Below are positions 1 to 14,573 of a DNA stretch of 64,000 bases, piece by piece. The notes beneath the pieces were generated by a model. The model had not been told where the DNA came from, did no database searches, and worked only from the letters and a program-made list of their open reading frames with translations. Made by a program: the position numbers and the translations under genes. Where the stretch lies: positions 4,303,198 through 4,367,197 of the forward strand of contig BCIX01000001.1 in assembly GCA_001600095.1 (NCBI GenBank), given 5' to 3'. Position 1 is the stretch's first letter. Each line of letters starts with the position of its first letter. The DNA comes from Bullera alba (lineage: Eukaryota > Basidiomycota > Tremellomycetes > Tremellales > Bulleraceae).

Positions 1-1306
1 AGGTGAGTGAAAGCTACAAATACCCCCCTGAGGTGAAGCTGACTCGAGGACAGGTCTTACTGCCGTTATGAAGTTGACCAAGATGATGGTCGAGTCGGGT
101 GCTGCTGGTATCCACATCGAGGATCAGGCTCCCGGTACCAAGAAATGTGGTCACATGGCTGGCAAAGTGCTCGTACCCATCTCCGAGCATATCAACAGAC
201 TCATCGCCATGCGATTGCAATGCGACATCATGGGCACAACCAATCTCGTCATCGCAAGGACGGACTCTGAGGCTGCCACTCTGATCACCAGCAACGTCGA
301 CCCAAGAGATCACGCCTTCATCCTCGGTACTACCAACCCGAAACTCCCCTCGTTGACGGAGATCATGATGGCGGGAGAGCTCGAGGGTAAATCTGGAGCC
401 GAGCTCCAGAAGCTCGAAGACGACTGGACATCGGCCGCCAAGCTGTCTCTCTACTCTGACTGCCTAGCCTCTGCCCTGAAAAAGCAAGGCGTGGCCGATG
501 CAAAGATCGGACAATTCCTCGACAAGGTCGGCGGCGTTTCTGGATCAGGTGGTTCATCACACTACTCCAACTCTGCAACGCTACAGCTCGCTCAAAAAGA
601 GTTCGGACTCAAGGACGCTCCGTACTGGAACTGGGATGCACCAAGGACGCGAGAGGGTTTCTACAGGTACCAAGGTGGTACGAAATGCGCCATCAACCGA
701 GCTATCGCCTTTGCTCCCCATGCCGATCTGCTCTGGATGGAGACCAAATCGCCCATCTACGCCCAGGCCAAGGAGTTTGCCGAGGGTGTCCATAAGGAGG
801 TGCCCGGTCAATGGCTTGCGTACAACCTGAGTCCAAGTTTCAACTGGGAGAAGGCGGGTATGAGCGAGAAGGAGACCCGGGAGTACGTTTGGGAGCTCGG
901 CAAGCTTGGCTTCGTCTTCCAGTTCATCACTGTGAGTTGAAGTTGGCAGAGCGCGGTGTAGATGCTGATTCGACAATAGCTCGCCGGTCTCCACTCGAAC
1001 GCCTACATCAATGACCTGTTCGCCGCAGGGTTCGCAAAGGACGGCATGAAAGCCTATGTCGAGCTTATCCAGCGTCGAGAGCGAGAGATTGGCTGTGATG
1101 TGCTCACTCACCAGAAGTGGTCGGGAGCAGACTACGCCGATTCGATGATGATGACCGTCACTGGTGGAATGTGAGTCACCATATTACAGGTGTCGGTTCC
1201 AATGACTGACGGCGCTTCCAGCTCCTCAACCGCCGCCATGGGCAAGGGCGTGACCGAGAGCCAGTTCGTCGACGACAAGGCCAAGCAGGCTGTCAACAAG
1301 CTGTAA
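1..1306 (+). CDS. ICL1: isocitrate lyase, 3' part
   Basis: This gene encodes the C-terminal 384 residues or so of isocitrate lyase, which splits isocitrate into succinate and glyoxylate in the glyoxylate cycle used for growth on C2 compounds and fatty acids. The 5' end lies outside the window. Exons are 1-2, 54-931, 980-1170 and 1222-1306; all three introns have GTGAGT donors. The first spliced codons read [12 protein letters not shown], and the ATG at 68 is therefore internal, not the start. The signature KKCGHMAG, which carries the catalytic cysteine, is followed by the conserved barrel and ends in AVNKL. The reading frame is intact to the stop. The downstream phosphatase gene is convergent, with a 178-bp gap. 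Confidence 0.94.
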
Positions 1307-1484
1307 TCTCGACGGCGATCAGTAGATTGGAATGCTTCGTACCCTGTGTATCTAGCAAAATGTATTTGTGTCCTGTTGAACATTGGTAGCCGGACACGTC
1401 TGCTGACTGATCTGCATATTCTGCTGCTACAATCTTTCCCGGTCTCGATACAGTGCCTACATCTACAACACTTGACACGTTCGT

Positions 1485-4058
1485 TCATATCGTATGCAAT
1501 GCTAACCCATCGCTTCCATCTCTATCTCCTATGACTCCCACCAGGACCGAGATATCTGGACGATCATCAGCCCGTGGAAACGAAATCATTCTCGGCTCAA
1601 GGGGTACTCACCATCCTTCTTGCCACCGACAAAGTCTATTCCCTCATCTATAGCTCTGACCATGAACGGTGTAGTGGCACTCGTCTGCTCGGAAACCGCT
1701 CGAGCTCGACGGCACAGCTCCTCGGACACCTTCTGCGGCGAGAAAGCCGGCAGAGACCGCGGATCAGGTGGCGTGGGCGGTGTGGAGTCGCGCGATCGAG
1801 AGAAGAAGGACGACGGCGAGAAAATGGATGGTTTGGGCGCTGGCGTGGCTGCTGCTGAAGGAGTCGTCTCTGCCTGAGACGATTCGGAGGGGAAAGCGGA
1901 CCTCAAAGGCGGTGCGAATTGCGATAGGGTATCCAGTATATCCTCGTCAAACTGTGATCCAAGTCTTGCGTCAGCTTGAAACTTCCAAGGCTTGCCCGGC
2001 AGACTTCTCGTACCAGGTTATCCATGAGTCCATCGGAACCCACTACCACAACATCCCCTTTGCCTACTCCGACATCGTATCGCTTGGCGTCCTTCATGGG
2101 TTCGTCGCGAGAATGGGTGCCGAGCTGTAGAGGGAAATTGAAAGCGTGTTGCATTTCGTCTGTTCGGAAGATCACCTCGCCCGCTCGTATAAGGAGCAGG
2201 CAGCAATCCCCGAGATTCGCTATATGTAACGTCGAGTGGTGTAATAGCGCCAACAGACACGTTGAAGAACCGTTGATCCCCTGAAGCTCGAGTCAGTTGC
2301 TATTCGGTCGTCCCAGCAGCTTTCACTCACCTCTTTGAGAAAACAGCTCAAACACTTCTCATAGCCCCTCTGCATGATCTCCACGGGATCAAGAGGTCTT
2401 CTTCGACTTTCTTCACGCATCATTCCCTCTTTCGCCCTCTCCCCATCCTTCCACACTTTCTGCGCCCACCCTCCTGAGAGATCGGCCCCACCACCACCAC
2501 CACCTCCAATGGACAAGCGAATCCTTCTTCGCTCCTTTGGCTTTCCGGCTTCAGAATCCGCACTGTTTCCTTTCCCAGCGCTTGAGAGGTATTCCGGTGC
2601 GCCTTTCCACCATTCATCGACCTCTTTCTCGCAGAAATGCGTCAACAGTCGGCTCCATCTACCTGCATCTGCGCCTCCTTTGCCGCTCCTCGCCCAGCCG
2701 CCCACACCATCCGCGACGCACATTCCGTCCATCCTAGCGAAATAGGCGTCTTCACCAACGCCTATACTCCGCCATTCCGAAGCACTGGGCGGCGAAACAT
2801 CTGGAATTGGAAAGCTTCTAGGTCGAGGTGAGGGTGATCGCGTACTGCTAGAATTGGAAGGCGGTCTTCGGGATGGAGGCCTCTCCTTAGCTGACCCAGA
2901 CGCTCCTAGGTGAAAGACGAGGTTTGACGAGTATGTTTTCTGTGCCGCTGTACTCGATTCTGCTTCCGACGAAGACACAGCGTTGTCGCTGGTAGCACTT
3001 GATACAGCCAGGGCAGAGAAGGGATATGCCGAAGTGGTCTGTTGACCGGTCGAAAGTGTCGAGTCAGACTGGGAAGGAGTACTAGACGACAGAGCGGGAT
3101 GGACTTCAGATTGCCGAGGCGGTCGCGCTTCGGGGTTAGGGGATGGCGAGGGAGGTAATGTGACTATTTCCGTGACGAGGATATCGGCGTGGGATTTGCC
3201 ATTGGAGGGGTCGAGAAACGAATATGGCGAGGTGAATTTGGTGGTGAACGAAAATGGTCGATCGGCGCCAAACAATCCAATATCTGAGAGGATGTTCCTA
3301 TCAGCGAAGAGGGACGTTTTGTCGGACAGCAACGAGTTCCAGTTCGCGAGGCTGGGTAGTGATAATGACGATAGTAGTGAGGGCGGAATTTCTGGTGATG
3401 CCGGTGATGTTGCAATGGGTGTTGAGATTGTGCTAAGATGAGCCCGACCAGAGTTGGAGGAAGACAATCGTGCCGATACACTAGATAGAGTTGCCGTGCG
3501 GTCCCTTGCAGTAGACGATGTGGAATACGGTCGAGCGGCTACTGGGCGAAAAGGCTGGACGACATCTGTCAACAAAAGGTTGGCGGCCGATGCCGAGGAT
3601 TCAGCGACCACCTGTGAGGACGTATCCCATAGCGGTAGGAGAGAGAGGTACGGTGTCGAAGACTGAGCACTGAGCGTCGATAGATTTGATGAAAGAGGCC
3701 AAGTCGTACTTGATCCAGAACCCGTTGGACCGTTGGTCACCATGGAGGTACTCCTTAACCCATCGGCCCCTCCTCCTCCTGCATTACTACCGCCAACATT
3801 CCTGGGATATCCCTCATCGTATGTCGGCAGTCCCAAGCTTGCGAATCCATCCGCACTTCCTCTTCGCCGCCTCGTATGGCTACTGGAGGCGAAAGTCGTG
3901 GATGTCGATGGCAATGGGTGATTGATCGCAGTCACGGGTACCAATTGACCAACACTACCGGCAGCATTGCCCCCTGCTGTGTACGTCGTGACATGTTGAC
4001 TCGAGTGAGCTAGGGTTCGGACTATGCCCTTCCCCAGACCTGGTTTCGGTTTCGACAT
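1485..4058 (-). CDS. PTC7: PP2C-type protein phosphatase, PTC7-like
   Basis: The product is a serine/threonine phosphatase of the PTC7/PPTC7 group, which in other fungi acts in mitochondria on coenzyme Q biosynthesis and related targets. Exons are 2331-4058, 2014-2280, 1612-1951 and 1485-1555, giving 801 residues. The first 420 residues or so are Ser/Thr-rich and look disordered, much longer than in yeast PTC7. The phosphatase core follows: CVADGVGGW near residue 450 (metal site), GINGSSTCLLA, IANLGDCCLLLIRAG, VVGSDGLMDNLFDEDILD, and the closing GGKKDDISVLVGV. The third intron (1952-2013) has a GTACGA donor, chosen because it restores the family motif DNLFDEDI. The start is the first ATG in frame at 4058; upstream codons lack an ATG. 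Mitochondrial location is inferred from the family. Confidence 0.86.
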
Positions 4059-4567
4059 GATGGTTACGAGCCCAATCGAACGACTCAAGGGCACCTCGAG
4101 CCCTCGACAATCTACTGACTTCCGGATTGACACGCCCTATTTGCCTTTTCGCCGTATCTTTTTGCGCGAGATAGACGATGGCTCATCGGCCAAGGTGTCC
4201 ATCTACCCGTCAGGCCATCGAGGTCGCGTATGATGTCTTGGATGAAGGGATGATCGATCAACAGGGCAACTGATAAATCAGTGAAATCGCCCCTTCATCA
4301 CTGGATGCATGTGCAGGTCCCCCGTTCGCAGTCTGGTTCGGAATAAGCCGCAAACAGCCAGGTCCGGCCAAATCAATTCAAGACATTCAAAAATCAAATG
4401 ATCCAAGCTAAACGACGGTGGCAAATCCTAATGCATTAAGAGTATTCTTACTGTCACTCATTACAACTCGATCTTCAGATCACTAAAACAACCGGCGAGC
4501 GTGATACGCCGAAACAGATGCTACTCCAGGCTCCTCGACACAACTGCTAGCACCACCTCCTATGGAA

Positions 4568-7069
<2,502 letters not shown>

Positions 7070-8244
7070 GTTGTAGGGCGTTGGACTTGGGAGAGATGGT
7101 ATGAGGGTATTGGGAGAGATGGTATGAGGGTCTGATGTCAAGGTCGCCGAGCGACTGCTATATGGGGTCAGCTTTTGACTTTTGGGCGGCGATTCCACAG
7201 CTGGTCGACTTTGCAATGACGATTGATGGTGAGATATACCCGGCGTGGGGATAGGCCCTGAAGGAGGCGAAGGAGGCGGCGATAGAGGTACTCACCAGGG
7301 ATTATACCCGAGCTGCGACACTACCCGATGTTCCTCCTGACCAACGTAAAGCTATCGCCTGGACCTATCACTCGCAAGGGCAGGAGGTGTTTTATGGGAT
7401 ATGGAATGACGTTGATGGCTGTTTTGATCTGTTCGTTGTGTGTCAGCGGACAGCGCTCGGCCAAGCGACTGTACGAGTACGTGAAACGGCAGGGGATGTG
7501 ACACATCGCGGTCTTGCGCTCCAGAGGTTGGGTAGTGTCCAGCGAGGACTCACTTTTGCAGTTGGCAGGTACCGTGAAGGGTCGTACAGTCGGTGACGAC
7601 CTGTCACAAGGCAATCAGCTTGATTTCCTCTCAGCTCAACTCGGTTGAGCCCATGATGAGGATGCAAGGTGAGAGAACGCGGTCGCTTCGACGACTCGAG
7701 CTGTGAAGAGGAATATTTCGGGCAATCCCTGGAGTCCCTAATCCACCTGACACTACGCAAAGCCTCCTTGTACCGGTGAAAGACAGGTCTTTTGAAAAGT
7801 CAAAATGGGTGAAACATACCTTGAGATTCCAGTGTCTCGCTCAGATTTCCGTTGTGTTAAGCTCGTCTGATCGTCGCTGCGGATCCGTGGTTGTCGAAGA
7901 TGATGGGAATGGCCGAGACGGTGGTCGGTGAGTGGCAGCTATGCGAAGTCGACGAAGACAAAGGAAGCTGCTGGTCTCTGCTCGAGCCGTTTGTGTTATT
8001 TGGTTCGCGGGCGCGTGAGTTCGCTGTTCTTTTGCCACCCAGCGAAAAGATCAACCCAAGAGTGGCAGTTTCCCACGGTCGAAGGCTATCAGCAATTCCA
8101 ATTCGCCACCCAAATGCACCATTTGTGAACCGCATAGCGTCATTCGACAGACGAAAAGTCGGTCATGAAAGAACGTGTGGTGGACATTGGGTGGACATCT
8201 AACATCCTCGGATACATCACCAACCAGCAGAGCTGATAGCAGCG
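7070..8244. other. divergent intergenic region, kinase / ARD1
   Basis: About 1.2 kb separates the two divergent start codons. Next to the kinase gene, on the minus strand, there is a possible 5'-leader intron with a GTGAGT donor near 7296 and a CTTCAG acceptor near 7258. The 23-bp duplication also lies here. Short open frames on both strands (for example 7321-7614 minus and 7891-8202 plus) show no recognisable protein features. Promoters for both genes should lie in this stretch. Confidence 0.5.
7088..7131. repeat. 23-bp tandem duplication in kinase leader
   Basis: A 23-bp unit beginning TGGGAGAGATGG is present almost twice head to tail, just upstream of the chosen kinase start codon. The unit length is not a multiple of three, which argues that this stretch is untranslated leader and supports the start at 7069. 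Confidence 0.85.
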
Positions 8245-9074
8245 ATGAGAGCCTACTTCCTAGACGATGTGCAGTGGGTCTCCGGATCGATCGAGAACAC
8301 CTCTTTTCCCTCTTACTGACCGCTGAGCAGGGGTGACCAGAGAGACCCGCACGACTCTGGCAATGCGGTGGATCCCAAAACGCTAGCCGACCTCGGAGTG
8401 ATCTACGAGGAGATCCCAATCGATGCAGAGGGAACATGGCAGAAGACAATAGATGTCTTTGCCAAGGAGAGGGGCTACAAGAATGTGAGTAGAAGAGACC
8501 CTGTCTACCCTTGAGTAGGAGTACAAGTGTAAATCTGACTGCGCCCTAGCGAGATCAGATCACAGTCACAAAAGCTGGATTGGGAGAGGCTTATGAGACC
8601 AAGATCAAGTCATTCTTCGACGAGTGAGCAATACTTCCTCCAGAGCGTGGACAAATCTGAAGTATGACCTTAGACATCTGCATGAGGACGAGGAGATTAG
8701 GTATATCCTGGATGGATCAGGCTACTTTGATGTGCGCGGGCACCACGACTCGCACCAAGAGAAGTGGATCAGAATAGCGTTGGAGAAGGGTGACCTCATA
8801 GTCTTACCGCCAGGGTGGGTCAAAGCGTCCAAAAGGACCGACGATGCTTTGATGACCTCGAAGCTAACGCTCATCGCCTTTCAGTATATACCACCGATTC
8901 ACGGTCGACAACGCCAACAATCTCACGGCGATGCGCTTATTCCAGGACGAGCCAAAATGGACACCGTACTCGCGACAGGCGCCCGACACGGACGGCAGGG
9001 AAGCTAGGATCGAGTACGTCAGAAAGGTCAGCGACGCCATAGGCGCAGCCAAGCAGAGTGTTTCAGCTCAGTAG
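8245..9074 (+). CDS. ADI1: acireductone dioxygenase
   Basis: This is acireductone dioxygenase (ARD) of the methionine salvage pathway. It converts the acireductone to the keto-acid precursor of methionine when iron is bound, and takes an off-pathway route when nickel is bound. Exons are 8245-8273, 8331-8484, 8550-8623, 8674-8814 and 8885-9074, for 195 residues, the usual size. The cupin metal site [14 protein letters not shown] supplies the HxHxxxxE ligands, and the last histidine is in GIYHRFTVD, which is joined across the fourth intron (8815-8884). The start MRAYFLDD is typical for fungal members. Its pathway links functionally to the SAM synthetase gene at 53-54.6 kb, although the two are not neighbours. 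Confidence 0.95.
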
Positions 9075-9458
9075 CCGTACCAATGCTCGTATGATGCTTT
9101 GCGATGGAGTGAGGTCTAACCGTCTTACACGTTTGGCAATGACACACTACACAGAGATGCTGGAGTCGTCTCCTTTCTTCATCTTCACTTCACACCCACA
9201 CGATGACACACCTCTTCTGCAGGTTTTACATACGAGCGCGTTGATCTCCTTTGAAACCGGGCACTGGTCATCCGGCGCAGCGGCGAGCGAAAGATACGAC
9301 GGCGTCAATCGAGCATATTGCGCAGTGGGAATTCCTCAAATTTCCCTCACTCAACCCTCATACTATCACCTCGTGCTTGGATCATATTGACACAGCTGTA
9401 CGCACAGAGTCCCCTCTCGCACCACCTGCACAGTGACCACCAAGTCCGTCAGCTCGTC
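9075..9458. other. intergenic, ARD1 to orphan gene
   Basis: This 384-bp stretch holds the ARD1 3' untranslated region and the presumed promoter of the next gene. The downstream frame remains open back to 9318 but has no ATG before 9459. I see no other feature. Confidence 0.5.
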
Positions 9459-11234
9459 ATGCCGTTTGGCCTCTACTCGCCAGATAAGCCGCCCAAGCAG
9501 CTATTGGAATCCCAACTCTCCCAGTGGCCGACCTCGCAAGGCTTTCGCCCGACTGAATATCGGAAGACGAAACTAGAAGAAAACCGCAAGAGCTTTGAGC
9601 TACACTTCACCCCTTCGGTCCAGCTCATCACCACCGAGTATGTTGGAGAGACTGTCGAGGACGTGAACCAGTGGTCCCGAGGGCTCAAGTTGCCCTTTCC
9701 GTTGGCGAAACAAGCTCTCACGGAGATTATGTCCTGTTTTCAAGGTACCGTAACCGATGCCAAAGTCGACGAGCCGTTCAAGCGAGGCCCCTTTACCCAC
9801 TACGAGACCATTGAGAAGCAACTCGACAACACTTTCACAGACTTCTGCTCAAGGCTTTACTTCGATGAGCGCGGCGACCTCACTTGCAAGAAGAAGGAGA
9901 CTCTGGCAGAGGACGATCAAGACGCATCGATGATCCTCCGCGAACCTTGGAATACCAAACCGTTCACGTTCAAGGTTCCTGGTTATCCAATCAGAGACCT
10001 GGCCGGCACAAATCTAGCCATGTCCGCACAACTGTTCGATCACATTGCAATTTCCGGCAAGTACAAGACGTGGACACATGAGATTGACATGGGCCATTCT
10101 TGCGAGGATTGTTTGGAATGGGTCGGCCAAAGCTTGGTGCCAATGTTGAACCCGGCTACTGGCAACACCACTGTAAAGGTGCAAGGTCGGGCCAAGGCGT
10201 GTGATGGGAGCGAGGTTGGCATCAGCAGGTTTGACCTGATCGACGTCCTCATCCACTCGGGGAATATGATTGACAAGGCCGAACAGGACGTCAAAGATGA
10301 GATTCGTTACGGTCAACGCATTCCAGAATCTCTCCAGACTGCTGCCAACGAGAAAGGGACCGAGCATCTCCGAGAGAAATTTCAATGCTACCAGCTCCTT
10401 GACTGGCCGTCAGCTTCAGCAAGTAGCAATTGCCATCTGTACAATCTCAACGACAAGTTCACCAAGGAGAACGTGTATGATCGCGCAGTGTGGATCCACG
10501 ACAAAGAGATCAAGACGCTCGACAAGGCCAAAAGTGAGCTGGTCGACACTCTCAAGAATGACAAACTGGACCAAGAAGACAGAGACGCCGCGGAGACTGA
10601 GACACAATACATTGATCACAAGAAGGACAACCTCACTTCGATGAGCGCTAATCTGTTCAATCGCTTGACCGACACCATGCCGGACACTGTGAGCTTGGGA
10701 AGAAGGAGCGTCTTGGCCGGCAACATGGTCACCGATATGATCGATCGGTTCGGTCAACACAGTTATCCCTACGATTACGATGACCACAGCGCCCGATTCA
10801 AGCCTAAAGTATCGTTGAAGTATCTCGACTGTCCAAAGGCGGAACCACTAAGTTCTGGTTGGCTCAATTGGCACATCGATCGACAATGGTCATACGGTCA
10901 AGACGCCCCATCAAACCCGGATCAAGCTTCCCATGTGGAGGTGATTCTCGACATCAAAACGACCGAAAGCGCGGACGCAGACGACGAGTTGTTCAACTCT
11001 GAGGAGCCCCGTGATCGGTACATCTACGCTCTCGACCCCAAAGACGGTCCAGAGCGGGGTGACATGGAGAGAAACACATACGAGGAGCCCAACGAAGAGT
11101 CCAGATCTTTTGTCGATGACTTGATTGCCGGCCTCTTCCCGGATGACGCCCAAAACAGGACCTCGGTAATCATCGAAGATGTGACTGGTCAGGAAGACGA
11201 TGGCACGATTCCGGATACCAGTACACCCGCTTGA
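9459..11234 (+). CDS. intronless protein of unknown function
   Basis: The product is 591 residues, encoded by one uninterrupted frame starting MPFGLYSPDKPPK. I do not recognise a family. The protein is hydrophilic, rich in Asp, Glu and Lys, with no signal peptide or membrane segment. A small Cys pair occurs in HSCEDCLEW near residue 215, a helical charged stretch (HDKEIKTLDKAKSELVDTL) near residue 350, and an acidic tail (VIIEDVTGQEDDGTIPDTS). Its codon use looks like that of its neighbours. Being intronless is unusual here, where almost every other gene has three or more introns. It could be a lineage-specific gene, or a product of retroposition that was later co-opted; the second idea is inference. 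An upstream non-coding exon is possible. Confidence 0.72.
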   Translation: MPFGLYSPDKPPKQLLESQLSQWPTSQGFRPTEYRKTKLEENRKSFELHFTPSVQLITTEYVGETVEDVNQWSRGLKLPFPLAKQALTEIMSCFQGTVTDAKVDEPFKRGPFTHYETIEKQLDNTFTDFCSRLYFDERGDLTCKKKETLAEDDQDASMILREPWNTKPFTFKVPGYPIRDLAGTNLAMSAQLFDHIAISGKYKTWTHEIDMGHSCEDCLEWVGQSLVPMLNPATGNTTVKVQGRAKACDGSEVGISRFDLIDVLIHSGNMIDKAEQDVKDEIRYGQRIPESLQTAANEKGTEHLREKFQCYQLLDWPSASASSNCHLYNLNDKFTKENVYDRAVWIHDKEIKTLDKAKSELVDTLKNDKLDQEDRDAAETETQYIDHKKDNLTSMSANLFNRLTDTMPDTVSLGRRSVLAGNMVTDMIDRFGQHSYPYDYDDHSARFKPKVSLKYLDCPKAEPLSSGWLNWHIDRQWSYGQDAPSNPDQASHVEVILDIKTTESADADDELFNSEEPRDRYIYALDPKDGPERGDMERNTYEEPNEESRSFVDDLIAGLFPDDAQNRTSVIIEDVTGQEDDGTIPDTSTPA

Positions 11235-11581
11235 GAACACCCCGAGTCATCAGTCGTCCTCTGGCGCCACTACTTCGCCGAAATCCGGATCGTGCTCTTC
11301 CGTCGTCTTGTATATATACATATGCAATGATTGGAGCGAAGCTGAGAAGGAGGATCTCTCCACCTTCTCCCCTCCGCCTTTTGGAGACGAAACCTAGTCT
11401 ACGACCTCCGTCACGAGGCGGATCATTGAGTGATCAGGGTATAGCTCCATTATGCTAGATTATCGAAGTTTCTTTTCTCCCAAAATGCTGTTCAGTCCTC
11501 CTTCATTTGTCCCTCCATGATATCGCGTGATCTATCCTGCCTTTTCTCGTGGTTGATGCTTGAAGATTCTCGTCGACCGTC
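11235..11581. other. convergent 3' intergenic region
   Basis: Two genes end facing each other across this stretch. It should hold both 3' untranslated regions. I see no gene or repeat in it. Confidence 0.5.
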
Positions 11582-14573
11582 TCACGCAGAAGCGATCTTG
11601 TCCGCAGCGGCTCCGCCTTCCTTCCTGCCCCAACTGCCATTCCTCGCCGGAGGTCCACCTCTGGCACCCCTGAACGACCCTCTGCCACGTCCACCACCTG
11701 GGAATCTGGGAGCTGGGGGGTTTGAGACGCTGATGTTGACAGCGGTGTCTCGAATTTTCTGCAACGCCATCAGCGATCCGTGCCAGCGTTTTGACCTTCT
11801 CATTGCTCACATCATTGTGATCCTTCAGCGCCTCTTGCATGTCCGCTTCGGTCTCAAAGTCGACATACGCGAAGTCCTGGAATTGCAGGTATCAGTGACG
11901 ATGCCGGTACCTGCCTGGAGGACATGCGACTTACCTTCTGTTTTTTCGTAATGTGATCTATAATGATTTTCACAATGGTGATCTGCAGAAGGATCAGCCA
12001 CTGACAGTAAATGAACACAGCGCTTGGACTTACCTTCAGACCATCCTTGAATAGCCCTCGGATCTCCTCCTGAGTTGTCGGAGTGGGGATCCCCTTGATG
12101 TAAAGAGATTTCTTGGCTGCCGGTTGGGTTGGCGCTTCACTGGAATCGTCCTTGCCGTCCTGCACTTTCTTCCCCTCTCTCTCAGCTTTCGGAGCAGCCG
12201 GGGCAGTCTTCGAGTCCTGTGCTGCCGGACTCTCAGTCGATGTCTCAACCGCAGATGCGGCTCCCGTGCCATCTATGTCAGCCCAGTTGGCAGGCGGACC
12301 AAGATCGGCCCGGTTGGCGGGCTCTTCAATGGGCTCCTGCTCTGACTTTTTACCGGCAGCAATGGGGGTCGTCCTGCCTTTCTCCTTCTGAGCGAACGCA
12401 TTCGTCGAGCCATTCTTGGCGTTGCCCTGGAATGACGCCTTGCCGTTCACGACCCCATCCGTCTTGCCATCGGCTGCCTCGACTGCCTTATTCCTTGCCA
12501 TTGAATTACCGGGGGGCGTGCCAGCCGCAGGAGGTCCACGAGGCTGACGGGTTTGGGCAGGAGGTCGAGCGGGCATGTTAGAAGGTGCTGAGGGTGCGGA
12601 AGGGGCAGTGTTGGTTGCAGTCGCGTTGGCGACAGGTTTTGATGCTTGGGAAGGGCCAGTAGGAGGAGGTCGAGCAAGAATATTCTTCACATTGCCGGGT
12701 ACCGCTGGGGTCTGCTGAGACACTGGGCGCTGGGGCACGCCGGCTCCAGCCACAGGGGCTGTAGCGGCAGCAGGTTTGGGGACATTGGCCGGAGATGGGG
12801 ATGGCTGAGCGAAGCCGGTCGTAGCTCGAGGGGCGACTTTTGCTGACGGCGCGACCGACGAAGAGGTCACCGCGGACTGCGCGGCAGCCGAGGATGTTCG
12901 ATGCGAGAAGTTGAGACCTAGTATAAATGGTGAGTCGTCGTACCTCTCCACAGAAGAGCGGCAACTCACCTTGACTTCGCGTCTCGGCGGTCACCCGGCC
13001 TTCCGAGATTGAGAATAACAGATGCGAACATGACGCATCCCTGTGCGGTCAGTATAGTGAATCGCTGTTTAACTAGGTAAAGCTCACGATAGGACCCAAT
13101 GCCACGCTTCCGTCCAACGCGAGTCTTGATGTTCTGGAATATTCATCACGAAACCGATAGCCTTTCGCAGAAGTGTGTGCTGTTGCTCGCTGTCGACCGT
13201 CAGCTCGATCCGTAAGTCGACTTGTGGTCATTAGAACAAACCTCATGCTGTTATCAACCTTGTCCTTAACGGTCCCGTATACCTCCATGAAGCTATCCCT
13301 AGCCTGCTTCAACTTCTGCTTGTGAGCCTCGAAATCGGTGTGAATGGCGAATTCGTTGAAGGAAGAGGGGTATCGGACTGGTAGATAGTTCAGCCATGGA
13401 TCGACGTTTGCCACCGGAATGCTCACAATGCAAACCGCCCGAGATCATAAGGTCCGCCTGCAATGCCCCACTAAGCAGCGACAGGATTCCGGTGCGCCCA
13501 ATGGGAGCTGAGGTGATGAACAGCCGAGTTTCCGTAGGGTCGAATACCTGTTCCCGAGGGGTCAGCACGATATCCTCCCTCATACCGCCGTAAGCAAAGC
13601 TCACTCTCTGCGCCGTGTCAACCAACTCGCCCATCTGCAAAGCCGTAGACCACATAGTGCCCTGACCGCCGGCAATAGTCGCGTGACCTTCTCCTGCGGA
13701 ACATTAGAATCCAAAAATGACAGATAAAGGCGAGATCGACTGACCATGGTCGACTATGCTAGGAGTCAGTATATACAGCAGGAATTGCGGTAGTCAAGGA
13801 ACTCACAGATCTTGTGCATAGCCACAGCACCTCCCAAACCGAAAAGCCTGAGTTTCACTCCTCCGGTCTCGACGACTGTCGTCGAAGCCTCGTCGATCAC
13901 AGTGAGGTTGTGCACCTCGTATTCTCCCGTCCTGAACTTCTCCAGCACCCTCACATCCTCAATGAGGCCCCAGACAGTGAAAACTGGTACCGGAAAGGTG
14001 ATCGCGCCGGAAATGAGGAGAGGGAACTGAGACAAGGGGAAGTGGATTGACGAATTGTTCAGCGCTTCGATCAACTTCGCTCTTCCTGCCGAGGGTGGGA
14101 TATCTAGTAATTGGTTGCGTGTAGCTGGCGGCAACAGAGGTGAATACTGAAGCAGGTGTCGCAAGATCCTACAAAGAAGTCAGAATGCCGCCTTCCTCAA
14201 TATCGCGGAAAGAGCATGTTTGGACGCTTTGCACTTACTTGTCGCCCATTCGATCTAAGCTCTCCGCATTCATGAAGCCAAAGTCTCCAGTGTGGATCAC
14301 GGCCGTAGCCTCATGCTCCCGGATTAGACGATTCAACTCATGATCTGTGCGTTCAAGGAAGGCACTATGGTCAGCCTCCCTTCCTAGCTGCTTTTTACAG
14401 TCCCCTCCTGGTAGGTCCAGCCATGTACACTCACAGTCACCTCTGATATCAGCTACACACAGAATCCGGCCAGTCTTGCCCGCGAGGACGACTCGAGGCG
14501 GAGAGGAAGCCGAGGAAGCTTTTTCAGTCGCTGGCGGAGAGAGTAGTCCGTTTTGGTGGGTGGTGATGGCCAT
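11582..14573 (-). CDS. DUF2433 metallophosphatase-like protein with C-terminal RRM
   Basis: The model has 12 exons and 788 residues. The N-terminal half matches the fungal DUF2433 family, related to calcineurin-like phosphoesterases: [16 protein letters not shown] near residue 36, [52 protein letters not shown] and [10 protein letters not shown] long Ala/Pro-rich linker (about residues 450-680) leads to an RRM with RNP2 LYIKGI and RNP1 KDFAYVDF, then an RGG tail ([15 protein letters not shown]). One exon, 13745-13753, is only 9 nt; without it the motif KIFDHGEGHAT cannot form. Fusion to an RNA-binding module suggests a role in RNA metabolism, but the function of DUF2433 is unknown to me. It shares a 386-bp divergent promoter region with the gene starting at 14960. 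Confidence 0.86.

Noticed and set aside
581..1111. Minus-strand open frame over isocitrate lyase
   Set aside because: The plus strand encodes conserved isocitrate lyase here, and the minus frame crosses its intron.
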